In this document: positions 47,701 to 56,868 of the stretch, in pieces
Numbering within the stretch: position 1 is the first letter of the stretch
Layout: every line of letters starts with the position of its first letter
DNA from: Pseudomonas viridiflava
GTDB lineage: Bacteria; Pseudomonadota; Gammaproteobacteria; Pseudomonadales; Pseudomonadaceae
Assembly (NCBI RefSeq): GCF_900590885.1
Contig: NZ_UUON01000048.1
Coordinates: 434,001 to 498,000, forward strand
Direction: 5' to 3'
Length of the DNA: 64,000 nt
Translations under genes and position numbers: made by a program
Notes under the pieces: model-generated
Seen by the model: only the letters and a program-made list of their open reading frames with translations
Databases searched by the model: none
What the model was told of the DNA's origin: nothing

Positions 47701-50655
47701 TCAGTTCACAGCGGACGTCGCTTCGACATGACGCGGCAAGGTCACCCGAATACGGGTGCCGCGTTGGCTTTCGGTGTCAGCCGGGCTGTCGATGGTGATT
47801 TGTCCATAATGCTCTTCAACGATGGAATAGACCAGTGCAAGGCCCAGACCGGTACCTTCACCGGGGTCCTTGGTGGTGAAGAAGGGTTCGAACAATCGGT
47901 CCATGATGTTCTGTGGAATACCGCTACCTTCATCTTCGACGATCAGATCGACCGTATGTTCGAAAGCCTCGGTCTTGACACGTACCGCGCCGCCCGGCGG
48001 TGTTGCATCGCGGGAGTTGGACAGCAGGTTGATCAGCACCTGGGCCAGGCGTTGTGAGTCGCCGTCGACCCAATGGTCGGGGTCGCACAAATTGAAAAAC
48101 TGTACTTCGAAATTGCGTCGGTTCAGGGCCAGCAGCCCAATGGCGTCCTGCGCCACTTCGGCCAGGCACACGGCTTCGTCCTGGTTCTGATGCGCGCCGG
48201 CATGGGCGAAGCTCATCAGCGACTGCACGATGCGCGACACACGCTTGGTCTGTTCGAGGATCTGCCCGCTGATCTCGGTGATTTCGCCGTCTTCCTCGCG
48301 CTCTTCGCGCAGGTTCTGCGCCAGGCAGGCGATGCCGGTGATCGGGTTGCCGATTTCATGGGCCACACCGGCCGCCAGGCGGCCAATGCTGGCCAGGCGC
48401 TCGGAGTGCACCAGCTTGTCTTCGAGCATCTGGGTGTCGGTCAAATCCTCGACCAGCAGCACCAGCCCACTGTTACCGGGAGCCAGCGGCTCATCGATTG
48501 CGGCTTTGTGCAGGTTCAGCCAGCGGGTCTGGCCGTCGAGGGCCAGGTGCTGCTTGTGCAAGTGTTCGTCGGGCAGGTTGATAAAGCCTTGTAACAGTTC
48601 TTTCCACGGATCGCCCAAGGTGTTCAGGCGCGAACCGACCACCCGCTGTGCGGCGATGCCGGTGAGTTCTTCCATGGCCTTGTTCCACATCAGAATTTCC
48701 TGATCCTTGGCCAGGGAACACACGCCCATGGGCAGCTCTTGCAGGGTCTGGCGGTGGTAGCGGCGCAGGGCATCGAGTTCGGCGGCCAGGCCGGTGAGGC
48801 GTGAGTGGTAGTCCTCCAGCCGGCTCTCGATGAAATGGATGTCTTCGGTTACATAGTTTTCGCCGCCGGCCTTGTAGGGCAGGAAGGTTTCCACCATGTC
48901 CTGGGACACGCTGGGGCCCATCAGGCCCGACAGGTTGGCTTCGATGCGGTCGCGCAGGCGGCGCAGGGCATACGGGCGGCGCTCGTCAAACGGCAGGTAC
49001 AAGTCGCGCAGTGCCTGCTCGACTTCCTTTTGCGCAGCCTTGGCGCCCAGAGGCTTGGCCAGCTGGGTGGCGAATTCCTGCGGCGAGGCCGCGTGCAGCT
49101 CTCGCCGTTGCGGGCGGCGCACGTTGTCCACCGCGCAGGCCTCGGCGGCGCTGGTTTCTTCGGGGCTGGCGTTGGTGAACAGCGAGATCAGGGTGAACAT
49201 CAATACGTTGGCGGCCAGGGATGCAATCGCCGCCATGTGCCAACTGGTGTCGTCCAGCACGTAGATCATGTTCAGCAGCGGGATGTAGAAGCCCTGCAGG
49301 TTGCCGACCAGCGGCAGCAGCATGGTCACGATCCACACCAGAATCCCGGCCAGCAGCCCGGCGATAAAGCCGCGCCGATTGGCGGTCGGCCAGTACAGCA
49401 CCGACAACACTCCCGGCAAAAATTGCAAGGTGGCCACGAACGCGACGATGCCCAGGTTCGCCAGGTCTTGCCCGGCGCCCAGCAGCAGGTAGAAGCCGTA
49501 GCCGGCCATGATGATCGCGACGATCAGCGCGCGGCGCGTCCACTTCAGCCAGCGGTAGATATTGCCTTCGGCCGGCGGCTGGTACAGCGGCAGTACCAAG
49601 TGGTTGAGCGCCATGCCCGACAGCGCCAGCGTAGTGACGATGATCAACCCGCTGGCCGCCGACAAGCCGCCCACGTAGGCCAGCAACGCCAGAGCGGGGC
49701 TGTTGGCGGCAATGCCGATGCCGAGGGTGAAGTATTCGGGGTTGGTGGTGGCGCCCAGTTTCAGACCGGCCCACAGGATCAGCGGCACCGCCAGGCTCAT
49801 CAGCAGCAAAAACAGCGGCAGGCCCCAGCTGGCACTGACCAGCGAGCGCGGGTTGAGGTTCTCGGTGAAGGTCATGTGATACATGTGCGGCATCACGATG
49901 GCCGAGGCGAAGAACACCAGCAGCAGCGTGCGCCACGGGCCTTCCTGCAACGGCGTGTGCAGCGCGGCGAGGGCGGTCTGGTTTTGCAGCAGCCACAGCT
50001 CCAACTGTTGCGGGCCGTCGAACACGCCGTAGAGCGCATAGAGGCCGACACCACCGATGGCGATCAGCTTGATCACCGACTCGAACGCAATCGCAAATAC
50101 CAGACCTTCATGCTTCTCGCGGGTGGCGATATGGCGTGAGCCGAAGAAAATCGTGAACAGGCTGATCAGCGCGCAAAACGCCAGCGCGACGCGGTGCTGC
50201 ACCGGCTCGCGGGTGAGGATGCTGATGGAGTCGGCCACGGCCTGGATCTGTAAGGCCAGCAACGGCAGCACGCCGATCAGCATGAACACGGTGGTCAGCG
50301 CGCCGGCCCAGGTGCTGCGAAAGCGGAAGGCAAACAGGTCGGCCAGGGACGACAGCTGATAGGTGCGGGTGATTTTCAGGATCGGGTACAGCAGCACCGG
50401 CGCCAGCAAAAATGCGCCGGACACGCCCAGGTAGCTGGACAGAAAACCGTAACCATACTGGTACGCCAGGCCCACCGTGCCATAAAACGCCCAGGCACTG
50501 GCGTAGACGCCGAGGGACAAGGTGTAGGTCAACGGATGGCGAATGATCGCCCGCGGAATCATTCCGCGCTCACTGATCCAGGCGACGCCGAACAACGCCG
50601 CCAGGTAGGCGGCGCTGATCAGCAGCATCTGGGTGAGGCTAAAGCTCATCGGCAT
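47701..50655 (-). CDS. cbrA: Sensor kinase CbrA with SLC5 transporter domain
   Basis: 984 aa. Residues about 5-500 contain some 13 membrane helices of a sodium:solute symporter (SLC5) domain, followed by a STAC-type linker, a PAS domain (about 625-730), and the histidine kinase core with H-box AHEIGNP (His near 765) and ATPase boxes NLLSNSRDA, DEGSGIP and GTGLGLALV. It phosphorylates CbrB; the transporter part moves histidine in P. putida/fluorescens. Two ATGs lie two codons apart and either may be used. Its start overlaps cbrX, implying translational coupling. Confidence 0.97.
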   Translation of the reverse strand: MPMSFSLTQMLLISAAYLAALFGVAWISERGMIPRAIIRHPLTYTLSLGVYASAWAFYGTVGLAYQYGYGFLSSYLGVSGAFLLAPVLLYPILKITRTYQLSSLADLFAFRFRSTWAGALTTVFMLIGVLPLLALQIQAVADSISILTREPVQHRVALAFCALISLFTIFFGSRHIATREKHEGLVFAIAFESVIKLIAIGGVGLYALYGVFDGPQQLELWLLQNQTALAALHTPLQEGPWRTLLLVFFASAIVMPHMYHMTFTENLNPRSLVSASWGLPLFLLLMSLAVPLILWAGLKLGATTNPEYFTLGIGIAANSPALALLAYVGGLSAASGLIIVTTLALSGMALNHLVLPLYQPPAEGNIYRWLKWTRRALIVAIIMAGYGFYLLLGAGQDLANLGIVAFVATLQFLPGVLSVLYWPTANRRGFIAGLLAGILVWIVTMLLPLVGNLQGFYIPLLNMIYVLDDTSWHMAAIASLAANVLMFTLISLFTNASPEETSAAEACAVDNVRRPQRRELHAASPQEFATQLAKPLGAKAAQKEVEQALRDLYLPFDERRPYALRRLRDRIEANLSGLMGPSVSQDMVETFLPYKAGGENYVTEDIHFIESRLEDYHSRLTGLAAELDALRRYHRQTLQELPMGVCSLAKDQEILMWNKAMEELTGIAAQRVVGSRLNTLGDPWKELLQGFINLPDEHLHKQHLALDGQTRWLNLHKAAIDEPLAPGNSGLVLLVEDLTDTQMLEDKLVHSERLASIGRLAAGVAHEIGNPITGIACLAQNLREEREEDGEITEISGQILEQTKRVSRIVQSLMSFAHAGAHQNQDEAVCLAEVAQDAIGLLALNRRNFEVQFFNLCDPDHWVDGDSQRLAQVLINLLSNSRDATPPGGAVRVKTEAFEHTVDLIVEDEGSGIPQNIMDRLFEPFFTTKDPGEGTGLGLALVYSIVEEHYGQITIDSPADTESQRGTRIRVTLPRHVEATSAVN

Positions 50656-50815
50656 CTTTTTGGCTCTGCAGGATGAAAGTCACGACGATCAGGATCAGCC
50701 ACAGCAGATAAGGGCGGTACCAGGCGCCCGTGGCGTCGATCCACCAATCCATGATGGCGGGAGAAAACAGGTAGATCCCGACGACCAGCAGCAGGACCAA
50801 TCGATAGATGTACAT
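50639..50815 (-). CDS. cbrX: Small membrane protein CbrX
   Basis: 58 aa with two hydrophobic segments (about 3-22 and 36-52), MYIYRLVLLLVVGIYLFSP then WYRPYLLWLILIVVTFI, and a polar tail. It matches PA4724.1, the short gene preceding cbrA, named cbrX in the cbrXAB operon. AGAGG ribosome site upstream. Its last 17 bases overlap cbrA, so it probably couples cbrA translation; whether the peptide itself acts on the sensor is unproven. Often missed by gene callers. Confidence 0.88.
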   Translation of the reverse strand: MYIYRLVLLLVVGIYLFSPAIMDWWIDATGAWYRPYLLWLILIVVTFILQSQKDADEL

Positions 50816-50877
50816 GTTGGCCTCTGAGTTAAAAACTGCGGCGATGGTAACGGATGGTTGGCAAGCTGCAAGCGCCT

Positions 50878-51765
50878 TCAGTTCAATTGCGCTTCGGCCA
50901 GCGTGAGTGTGCGCGGGATCTGGCTGGCATCCCAATGCGCGATGCCCCAATCCAGCAGCTCCCGTGGGCTGGCGTGGAGCAATTCGCTGCCGGGTTGCTG
51001 GCCGAGGGCGCGCAGGGCCCTTAATAGCAAAGGCGTGGCCTGATCGGGTGTCAACGGCGGCGAGCGGTAGGATTTGCCCAATTTGTTACCGTCCGGCTGC
51101 ACGATCAGCGGTACGTGCAGGTAGCGCGGTTGGCGCAGGCCCAGCAACTCTTGCAGGTACAGCTGGCGCGGCGTGGAGTCGAGCAGGTCGGCACCGCGCA
51201 CGATATCCGTCACGCCTTGCCAGGCGTCGTCGAGGACCACGGCCAGTTGATAGGCATAGAGCCCGTCGCGGCGACGGATGATGAAGTCGCCAACGTCGCG
51301 GCCCAGGTGTTGTCGGAATTCGCCCTGCACGCGGTCAGTAAAGTGGTACTCCAACTCGGGAACGCGTAAGCGGATGGCGGCGTCCTGCTGCTCATGCCCG
51401 GCATTACGGCACAGCCCCGGATATATGCCGTTGTAGGGCTCCAGCTGTTTGCGCGAACAGGTGCAGGCGTAGGCCAGGCCGTGGTTGAACATGTCGTTCA
51501 GCACTTTGGCGTAGGCATCATGCCGCTCGCTTTGTCGGACCAGTTCCCCGTCCCACTCAAAGCCGTAGCTTTCCAGGGCGTGCAGGATGGCGGCCTGGGC
51601 GCCGGGCTCTTCACGGGGAGGGTCGAGGTCTTCCATGCGCATCAGCCAGCGGCCGTGGTTGGCGCGGGCATCGAGGTAGGAGGCGAGGGCGGCAACCAGC
51701 GAGCCGAAGTGCAAGTGGCCGCTGGGCGTGGGGGCGAAACGCCCGATATAGGTAGAGGCTGTCAT
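50878..51765 (-). CDS. gluQ: Glutamyl-queuosine tRNA(Asp) synthetase GluQRS
   Basis: 295 aa, a truncated glutamyl-tRNA synthetase lacking the anticodon domain. The HIGH-like motif is PSGHLHFGSL near residue 14, the zinc ligands are in CTCSRKQL and YPGLCRN, and the KMSKS-like element is KLGKSYRS near 232. It attaches glutamate to queuosine in tRNA-Asp. It lies downstream of dksA, separated by a terminator; a minus-strand TAGTAT stands 7 bp before its ATG. Confidence 0.96.
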   Translation of the reverse strand: MTASTYIGRFAPTPSGHLHFGSLVAALASYLDARANHGRWLMRMEDLDPPREEPGAQAAILHALESYGFEWDGELVRQSERHDAYAKVLNDMFNHGLAYACTCSRKQLEPYNGIYPGLCRNAGHEQQDAAIRLRVPELEYHFTDRVQGEFRQHLGRDVGDFIIRRRDGLYAYQLAVVLDDAWQGVTDIVRGADLLDSTPRQLYLQELLGLRQPRYLHVPLIVQPDGNKLGKSYRSPPLTPDQATPLLLRALRALGQQPGSELLHASPRELLDWGIAHWDASQIPRTLTLAEAQLN

Positions 51766-51802
51766 GGGCCGGATACTACTGGAAAAACGGTAAACGCCAG
51801 AA

Positions 51803-51830
51803 ACAAAAATGGGGCGTTTGCACGCCCCAT
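51803..51830 (-). terminator. Terminator between dksA and gluQ
   Basis: ATGGGGCGT/ACGCCCCAT stem, TTTG loop, then TTTTTGTTT on the minus strand. A terminator in the same dksA-gluQ gap has been described in Shigella, so gluQ expression likely depends on read-through or its own promoter. Confidence 0.85.
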
Positions 51831-51848
51831 TCGTTCAGCCCGGCAGGA

Positions 51849-52283
51849 TTACTTGCCGACCTGTTTTTCCTTGATTTCAGCCAAGGTCTTGCAGTCTACG
51901 CAGAGGTCCGCGGTAGGGCGGGCTTCCAGGCGACGGATACCGATCTCGACGCCGCAGGATTCGCACCAGCCGTATTCTTCGTCTTCGATCAGTTGCAGGG
52001 TCTTGTCGATCTTTTTGATCAGCTTGCGCTCGCGATCACGGGCGCGCAGTTCGAGGGCGAATTCCTCTTCCTGGCTGGCACGGTCGGCCGGGTCCGGGAA
52101 GTTGGCTGCTTCGTCCTTCATGTGGTCAACCGTGCGGTCGACTTCCTGCATCAAGTCCTGTTTCCACTGCTTCAGGATTTTGGAGAAGTGCTCGCGCATG
52201 GGCTTGCCCATGTATTCCTCACCCTTCGACTCGACGTAGGGTTGGAAACCGCTGATGCTCTGTTGCTTTGCTTGGGTGGACAT
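51849..52283 (-). CDS. dksA: RNA polymerase-binding transcription factor DksA
   Basis: 144 aa. Coiled-coil tip with DPADRAS (the DxxDxA acid motif that reaches the polymerase secondary channel), then the zinc finger CESCG...CVDCK. It acts with ppGpp on rRNA and amino-acid promoters and in Pseudomonas on virulence and quorum sensing. I start at MSTQAKQQ; six more codons are open upstream. The N-terminal 30 residues (SISGFQPYVESKGEE) are shorter than in P. aeruginosa. Confidence 0.97.
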   Translation of the reverse strand: MSTQAKQQSISGFQPYVESKGEEYMGKPMREHFSKILKQWKQDLMQEVDRTVDHMKDEAANFPDPADRASQEEEFALELRARDRERKLIKKIDKTLQLIEDEEYGWCESCGVEIGIRRLEARPTADLCVDCKTLAEIKEKQVGK

Positions 52284-52602
52284 GAATAGACCGCCTCTCA
52301 CTCTTCTAATCCATTGCGCAGGATTGCAACGTCACCGACACCTGCCGGCCCTGCGGCTGCAAGCGGGCGAACTTACCAGATAGATTCGGGGTGCGCCACT
52401 CCCGGTTGTCGAGGCCCGTCGCGTACGGGTTGCAAAGTGCAGTGGCCCGTCGTTGCTGGGTATGTCACGTCTCGAATGTTGATTTTAGTCGTTTTGCGCG
52501 CGCTTGCCCGAACCACCAAGGTGGCCGGGCAGGCAATAGAGCATGTTTTACCGCGAGGGTTCGGTAGAATCCTGATTTTGTCCTCACCGTTAAGGAAGGC
52601 TA
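52284..52602. other. Divergent control region between dksA and the aminotransferase gene
   Basis: 319 bp without coding signal. A TAGAAT at 52565-52570 could be the -10 of the rightward gene, but no good -35 is seen. I identified no hairpin terminator and no known operator. Confidence 0.4.
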
Positions 52603-53775
52603 ATGGCTCAGCCCTACAGTGCGCGCAGTCGCGCCATCGAACCGTTTCATGTCATGGCGTTGCTGGCGCGCGCCAATGAGCTGCAGGCAGCCGGCCATGA
52701 TGTGATCCACCTGGAAATCGGCGAGCCGGATTTCACCACCGCCGAACCGATCATCCAGGCCGGCCAGGCGGCACTGGCCAACGGCAAGACCCGCTACACC
52801 GCAGCCCGCGGCCTGCCGGAACTGCGTGAGGCGATCAGTGGCTTCTATCAGCAGCGCTACGGCCTGAACATCGACCCCGAGCGCATCCTGATTACCCCCG
52901 GCGGCTCCGGCGCCCTGCTGCTGGCCAGCAGCCTTTTGGTGGACCCGGGCAAACATTGGCTGCTGGCCGACCCGGGTTACCCCTGCAACCGGCATTTCCT
53001 GCGCCTGGTGGAAGGCGCGGCGCAACTGGTGCCGGTCGGCCCCGAGGTGCGCTACCAACTGACCGCCGATCTGGTGGCCAAACACTGGGACCAGGACAGC
53101 GTCGGCGCACTGGTTGCATCGCCGGCCAACCCGACCGGCACCATTCTCACCCGCGATGAATTGGCCGGGCTGTCCAGTGCCATCAAGGCACGCAACGGCC
53201 ATCTGGTGGTGGACGAGATCTATCACGGCCTGACCTACGGCACCGACGCCGCCAGCGTGCTGGAAGTGGACGATGAGGCGTTCGTCCTAAATAGTTTTTC
53301 CAAGTATTTCGGCATGACCGGCTGGCGCCTGGGTTGGCTGGTGGCGCCTCCGGAAGCGGTGGGTGAACTGGAGAAGTTGGCGCAAAACCTTTACATCAGC
53401 GCGCCAAGCATGGCCCAGCATGCCGCTCTGGCCTGCTTTACCCCGCAAACCCTGAGCATCCTGGAAGAACGCCGCGCCGAATTCGGGCGTCGCCGCGACT
53501 TCCTATTGCCGGCGCTGCGCGAGTTGGGCTTCGGTATCGCCGTGGAACCGGAAGGCGCGTTTTATTTGTACGCGGATATCAGCAAGTTCGGCGGCGATGC
53601 CTTCGCGTTCTGCCGGCACTTCCTCGAAACCGAGCATGTGGCGTTTACCCCCGGCCTGGACTTCGGTCGTTATCAAGCCGGGCACCATGTGCGCTTTGCC
53701 TATACGCAAAATCTTGCTCGGCTACAGGAGGCGGTGGAGCGCATCGCCCGTGGCTTGCGGAGCTGGCAAGGCTGA
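52603..53775 (+). CDS. Class I PLP-dependent aminotransferase
   Basis: 390 aa, fold type I. It has the GEPDFTT start motif, ASPANPTGTIL, and the Schiff-base Lys234 in NSFSKYFGMTGWRLGW, followed by the substrate Arg in HVRFAYTQN near 370. PAO1 PA4722 (annotated aspC) occupies this position. Subfamily alone does not settle the substrate (aspartate, alanine or other), so no symbol is given. AAGGAAGG ribosome site. The last base of its stop is the first base of sfsA. Confidence 0.9.
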   Translation: MAQPYSARSRAIEPFHVMALLARANELQAAGHDVIHLEIGEPDFTTAEPIIQAGQAALANGKTRYTAARGLPELREAISGFYQQRYGLNIDPERILITPGGSGALLLASSLLVDPGKHWLLADPGYPCNRHFLRLVEGAAQLVPVGPEVRYQLTADLVAKHWDQDSVGALVASPANPTGTILTRDELAGLSSAIKARNGHLVVDEIYHGLTYGTDAASVLEVDDEAFVLNSFSKYFGMTGWRLGWLVAPPEAVGELEKLAQNLYISAPSMAQHAALACFTPQTLSILEERRAEFGRRRDFLLPALRELGFGIAVEPEGAFYLYADISKFGGDAFAFCRHFLETEHVAFTPGLDFGRYQAGHHVRFAYTQNLARLQEAVERIARGLRSWQG

Positions 53776-54488
53776 TGCGTTTTTATCCTCTTCTCGAAGA
53801 AGCGCGGTTGATTCGCCGCTACAAGCGTTTTCTCACCGATATCGAAACCGTTACCGGCGAGTTCCTCACCATTCACTGCCCAAACACCGGCTCGATGCTC
53901 AATTGCATGGTGGAAGGCGGGCAGGTGTGGTTCAGCCGTTCCAACGACCCCAAGCGCAAGCTGCCGGGCACTTGGGAAATCGCCGAGACGCCACAAGGGC
54001 GGCTGGCGTGTGTCAACACCGCGCGGGCCAACCAGCTGATAGAAGAAGCACTGCGCGCGGGGGTAATCACCGAGCTGAACGGCTTTACCGGGTTGAAGCG
54101 CGAGGTGCCTTACGGGCAGGAAAAAAGCCGTATCGATTTCCGCCTGGATTACCCCGATGGCGCGGCCTATGTCGAAGTCAAAAGCGTGACCTTGGGTTTT
54201 GATGGCTCAAGTGTGGCCGCCTTCCCCGATGCCGTGACCCAGCGCGGAGCCAAGCACCTGAGGGAGCTGGCGCACCTGGCCCGTGATGGCGTGCGGGCGG
54301 TGCAGTTGTATTGCGTCAACCTGTCGGGCATCGACGCGGTGCGGCCGGCCGTGGAAATCGACCCCGGCTACGCCGCCGCGCTGCGCGAGGCCAAGGCGGC
54401 CGGGGTGGAAGTGTTGGCGTATGGGGTGAAGGTCACGCCCGAGGACATCTACGTGGACCGCCGACTGGACGTGCAGCTCGGCGACTAA
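53775..54488 (+). CDS. sfsA: Sugar fermentation stimulation protein SfsA
   Basis: 237 aa, full-length SfsA: N-terminal OB-like part (RFYPLLEEARLIRRYKRFL, then HCPNTGSMLNCM) and a nuclease-like C-terminal domain with FRLDYPDGAAYVEVKSVTL. Named for a maltose phenotype in E. coli; the true activity is unclear, with nucleic-acid binding proposed. Overlaps the aminotransferase stop by one base and converges with the Rieske gene with a 4-bp overlap. Confidence 0.95.
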   Translation: MRFYPLLEEARLIRRYKRFLTDIETVTGEFLTIHCPNTGSMLNCMVEGGQVWFSRSNDPKRKLPGTWEIAETPQGRLACVNTARANQLIEEALRAGVITELNGFTGLKREVPYGQEKSRIDFRLDYPDGAAYVEVKSVTLGFDGSSVAAFPDAVTQRGAKHLRELAHLARDGVRAVQLYCVNLSGIDAVRPAVEIDPGYAAALREAKAAGVEVLAYGVKVTPEDIYVDRRLDVQLGD

Positions 54489-54802
54489 AGCTGCACCCAC
54501 AATCCCTGTGCGTCTTCGCGGCCGGGCAGGGCAGTAAGGCTTTGCCCCGCGCACGGGCCGGCGATGCATTCGCCGCTTTCGATCAGGAACAGTGCGCCGT
54601 GGGTGGCGCACTGGATCAGGCTGGCACTGTCGTCAAGAAAGCGGTCGGGCTGCCATTCCAGCGGGATGCCGCGATGGGGGCAGCGGTTGATATAGAAGTA
54701 GGCAACGCCGCCCCGGCGCACGGCCAGCAGCTTGCAGCCGTCGATATCAAACCCGAGGCTGCTGTCGGGCGCCAGGGCGTCGGAGGGGCAGAGAAACTTC
54801 AT
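54485..54802 (-). CDS. Rieske [2Fe-2S] ferredoxin-like protein
   Basis: 105 aa, one Rieske domain. Cluster ligands are in CPHRG (about 41-45) and CATHG (about 65-69), the CxH...CxxH pattern. No signal peptide or membrane segment, so cytoplasmic. It could be an electron carrier for an oxygenase elsewhere. It faces the heme transporter operon head-to-head across 153 bp that include a candidate Fur box, so iron control is possible. Partner not identifiable. Confidence 0.88.
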   Translation of the reverse strand: MKFLCPSDALAPDSSLGFDIDGCKLLAVRRGGVAYFYINRCPHRGIPLEWQPDRFLDDSASLIQCATHGALFLIESGECIAGPCAGQSLTALPGREDAQGLWVQL

Positions 54803-54824
54803 TTAAATCCTTATGCCTTGACGT

Positions 54825-54843
54825 TCAAATGCAAACAATTATC
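54825..54843. promoter_or_regulatory. Candidate Fur box between the Rieske gene and phuT
   Basis: Minus-strand GATAATTGTTTGCATTTGA matches 11 of 19 positions of the GATAATGATAATCATTATC consensus, with the left GATAAT perfect. Position fits control of either flanking gene. Confidence 0.55.
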
Positions 54844-54955
54844 AAATGCCGGCTTCGCCCGTTAGCTGACTGGGTGCTCGGTTCGATGCGCTGCACAGGT
54901 TAAATGTCACATCGATGAGTACCCGAAGGCCCTGCCCCTGGAAGGAAACCCTGTT

Positions 54956-55834
54956 ATGCGCCTGAGTGCCAGTGCTATTGCGCTTGTTGTCGGACTGCTG
55001 GTCAACCACGGGGCGCAAGCCTCTGAACTGCCTCAACGCTGGGTGAGTGCCGGTGGCGCGCTGTCGGAATGGGTGACGGCCTTGGGCGGCGAGTCGAAGC
55101 TGGTGGGGGTGGACACCACCAGTCAGCATCCCGAATCCCTCAAGGCATTGCCGAGTATCGGCTACCAGCGCCAGTTGTCGGCCGAAGGCATTCTGAGCCT
55201 GCGCCCGCAGGTATTGGTCGGCACTGAGGAAATGGGCCCGCCGCCGGTGTTGGCGCAGATTCGTGGCGCGGGCGTGCAGGTGGAAATGTTTTCGGCAGAG
55301 CCGGATTTGCCCACCCTCAAAGGCACCCTTGACCACCTGGGCAAGCTGCTGGGCAGTGAAGGCAAGGCCAACGAATTGTTTGCCGGATATGCACAGGCGC
55401 TGGACCAGCAGAAAGCCTGGGTTGCCAAGGTTCAAGCCACGCAAAAATCACCCGGCGTGTTGCTGTTGCTCGGGCATGCTGGCGGCAAGCCGCTGATTGC
55501 CGGCAAGGACACCGCCGCCGACTGGATGCTGCAGCAGGCCGGCGGGCATAACCTGGCGACGCATACTGGCTACAAACCGTTCTCGGTAGAGTCGCTGGCA
55601 GGTTTGAGCCCAGACGTACTGGTGTTTGCCGATCGCGCCCTCACCGGTGACGCGGCCCGCGCGGCCTTGTTCAAGGAAAACCCGATCCTGGCCGCCACGC
55701 CGGCCGCCAAGAGCGGGCGGGTGTTCGAGCTGGACCCGACCTTGTTGGTGGGGGGCTTGGGCCCGCGTCTGCCGCAAAGTCTCGTAAAACTGTCGCTAGG
55801 TTTCTATCCGTCCCAGGCTAAAGCCGCCCCATGA
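54956..55834 (+). CDS. phuT: Periplasmic heme-binding protein PhuT/HmuT
   Basis: 292 aa. A signal peptide (1-22, ending GAQAS) precedes a two-lobed periplasmic-binding domain of the heme (PhuT/ShuT) type. The Tyr at residue 70 in IGYQRQLSAEGILSL is the probable axial heme ligand by analogy with PhuT and ShuT. It hands heme to the PhuUV permease. Its stop overlaps phuU by 4 bp. The TonB receptor phuR and cytoplasmic phuS, which accompany these genes in PAO1, are not in the window. Confidence 0.92.
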   Translation: MRLSASAIALVVGLLVNHGAQASELPQRWVSAGGALSEWVTALGGESKLVGVDTTSQHPESLKALPSIGYQRQLSAEGILSLRPQVLVGTEEMGPPPVLAQIRGAGVQVEMFSAEPDLPTLKGTLDHLGKLLGSEGKANELFAGYAQALDQQKAWVAKVQATQKSPGVLLLLGHAGGKPLIAGKDTAADWMLQQAGGHNLATHTGYKPFSVESLAGLSPDVLVFADRALTGDAARAALFKENPILAATPAAKSGRVFELDPTLLVGGLGPRLPQSLVKLSLGFYPSQAKAAP

Positions 55835-56868
55835 CCACTCTGGTTAAACCGCGAACGTTGTTTATCGGGCTGGCGCTGCTGTGTGTGCTGGCGATCTGGC
55901 TGTCCTTGGCCCTGGGGCCGGTGAGCCTGCCGCTGCTGGATACGCTCAAGGCGGCGTTGCGCTTGATGGGCATGCCGATCCCGGCGCAGGGGTTAGAGCA
56001 GGCTGAGCTGATCCTGGGGCAGATTCGTTTGCCGCGCACCCTGCTGGGGCTGGCGGTCGGCGGTGTATTGGCGTTGTCGGGCGTGGCCATGCAGGGGCTG
56101 TTTCGCAACCCGCTGGCCGATCCTGGGTTGGTCGGCGTTTCCAGTGGTGCGGCGCTCGGGGCGGCGGTGGCGATTGTCGGCGGTTCGTTTTTTGGCGGTT
56201 TACCGGATGCATTCGGGCCGTATCTTTTGTCGCTGTGCGCATTCCTCGGTGGCCTGGGCGTAACTGCGCTGGTGTACCGGCTGGGGCGGCGTAATGGGCA
56301 GACTAATGTTGCAACGATGCTGCTCGCCGGTATTGCCTTGACGGCGCTGGCGGGCTCGGCGGTCGGGCTGTTTACTTACCTGGCGGACGACGCGACCCTG
56401 CGCACGCTCACGTTCTGGAACCTGGGCAGCCTCAATGGCGCCAGTTATTCGCGCCTGTGGCCGTTGCTGCTGGTGAGCGCCGGTGTGGCGCTGTGGTTGC
56501 CACGCCGGGCCAAGGCGTTGAATGCGCTGCTGCTGGGTGAGTCGGAGGCCAGTCACCTTGGAATTGATGTAGAAGGGCTCAAGCGCGAGCTGGTGTTCTG
56601 CACCGCCCTCGGTGTGGGCGCGGCAGTGGCTGCGGCGGGCATGATCGGTTTTGTTGGGCTGGTGGTACCGCATCTGGTGCGCCTGCTGGCGGGGCCTGAT
56701 CATCGCGTGCTGTTACCGGCGTCGATATTGGCGGGCGCGAGCCTGTTGCTGTTTGCCGATTTGGTCGCTCGACTGGCCCTGGCGCCAGCTGAACTGCCGA
56801 TCGGTATTGTCACCGCGTTTATTGGCGCGCCGTTTTTTCTTTACCTGTTGTTGCGAGGGCGCGCCTGA
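55831..56868 (+). CDS. phuU: Heme ABC transporter permease PhuU/HmuU
   Basis: 345 aa, FecCD family with about ten membrane helices. The family landmarks LGQIRLPRTLLGLAVGGVLALSG near 49-70, the GLFRNPLADPGLVGVSSGAALGA loop and C-terminal GFVGLVVPHLVRLLAGPDHR are present. It forms the inner-membrane channel for heme. It overlaps phuT and phuV (last and first base), a tight three-gene operon. Confidence 0.94.
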   Translation: MTTLVKPRTLFIGLALLCVLAIWLSLALGPVSLPLLDTLKAALRLMGMPIPAQGLEQAELILGQIRLPRTLLGLAVGGVLALSGVAMQGLFRNPLADPGLVGVSSGAALGAAVAIVGGSFFGGLPDAFGPYLLSLCAFLGGLGVTALVYRLGRRNGQTNVATMLLAGIALTALAGSAVGLFTYLADDATLRTLTFWNLGSLNGASYSRLWPLLLVSAGVALWLPRRAKALNALLLGESEASHLGIDVEGLKRELVFCTALGVGAAVAAAGMIGFVGLVVPHLVRLLAGPDHRVLLPASILAGASLLLFADLVARLALAPAELPIGIVTAFIGAPFFLYLLLRGRA

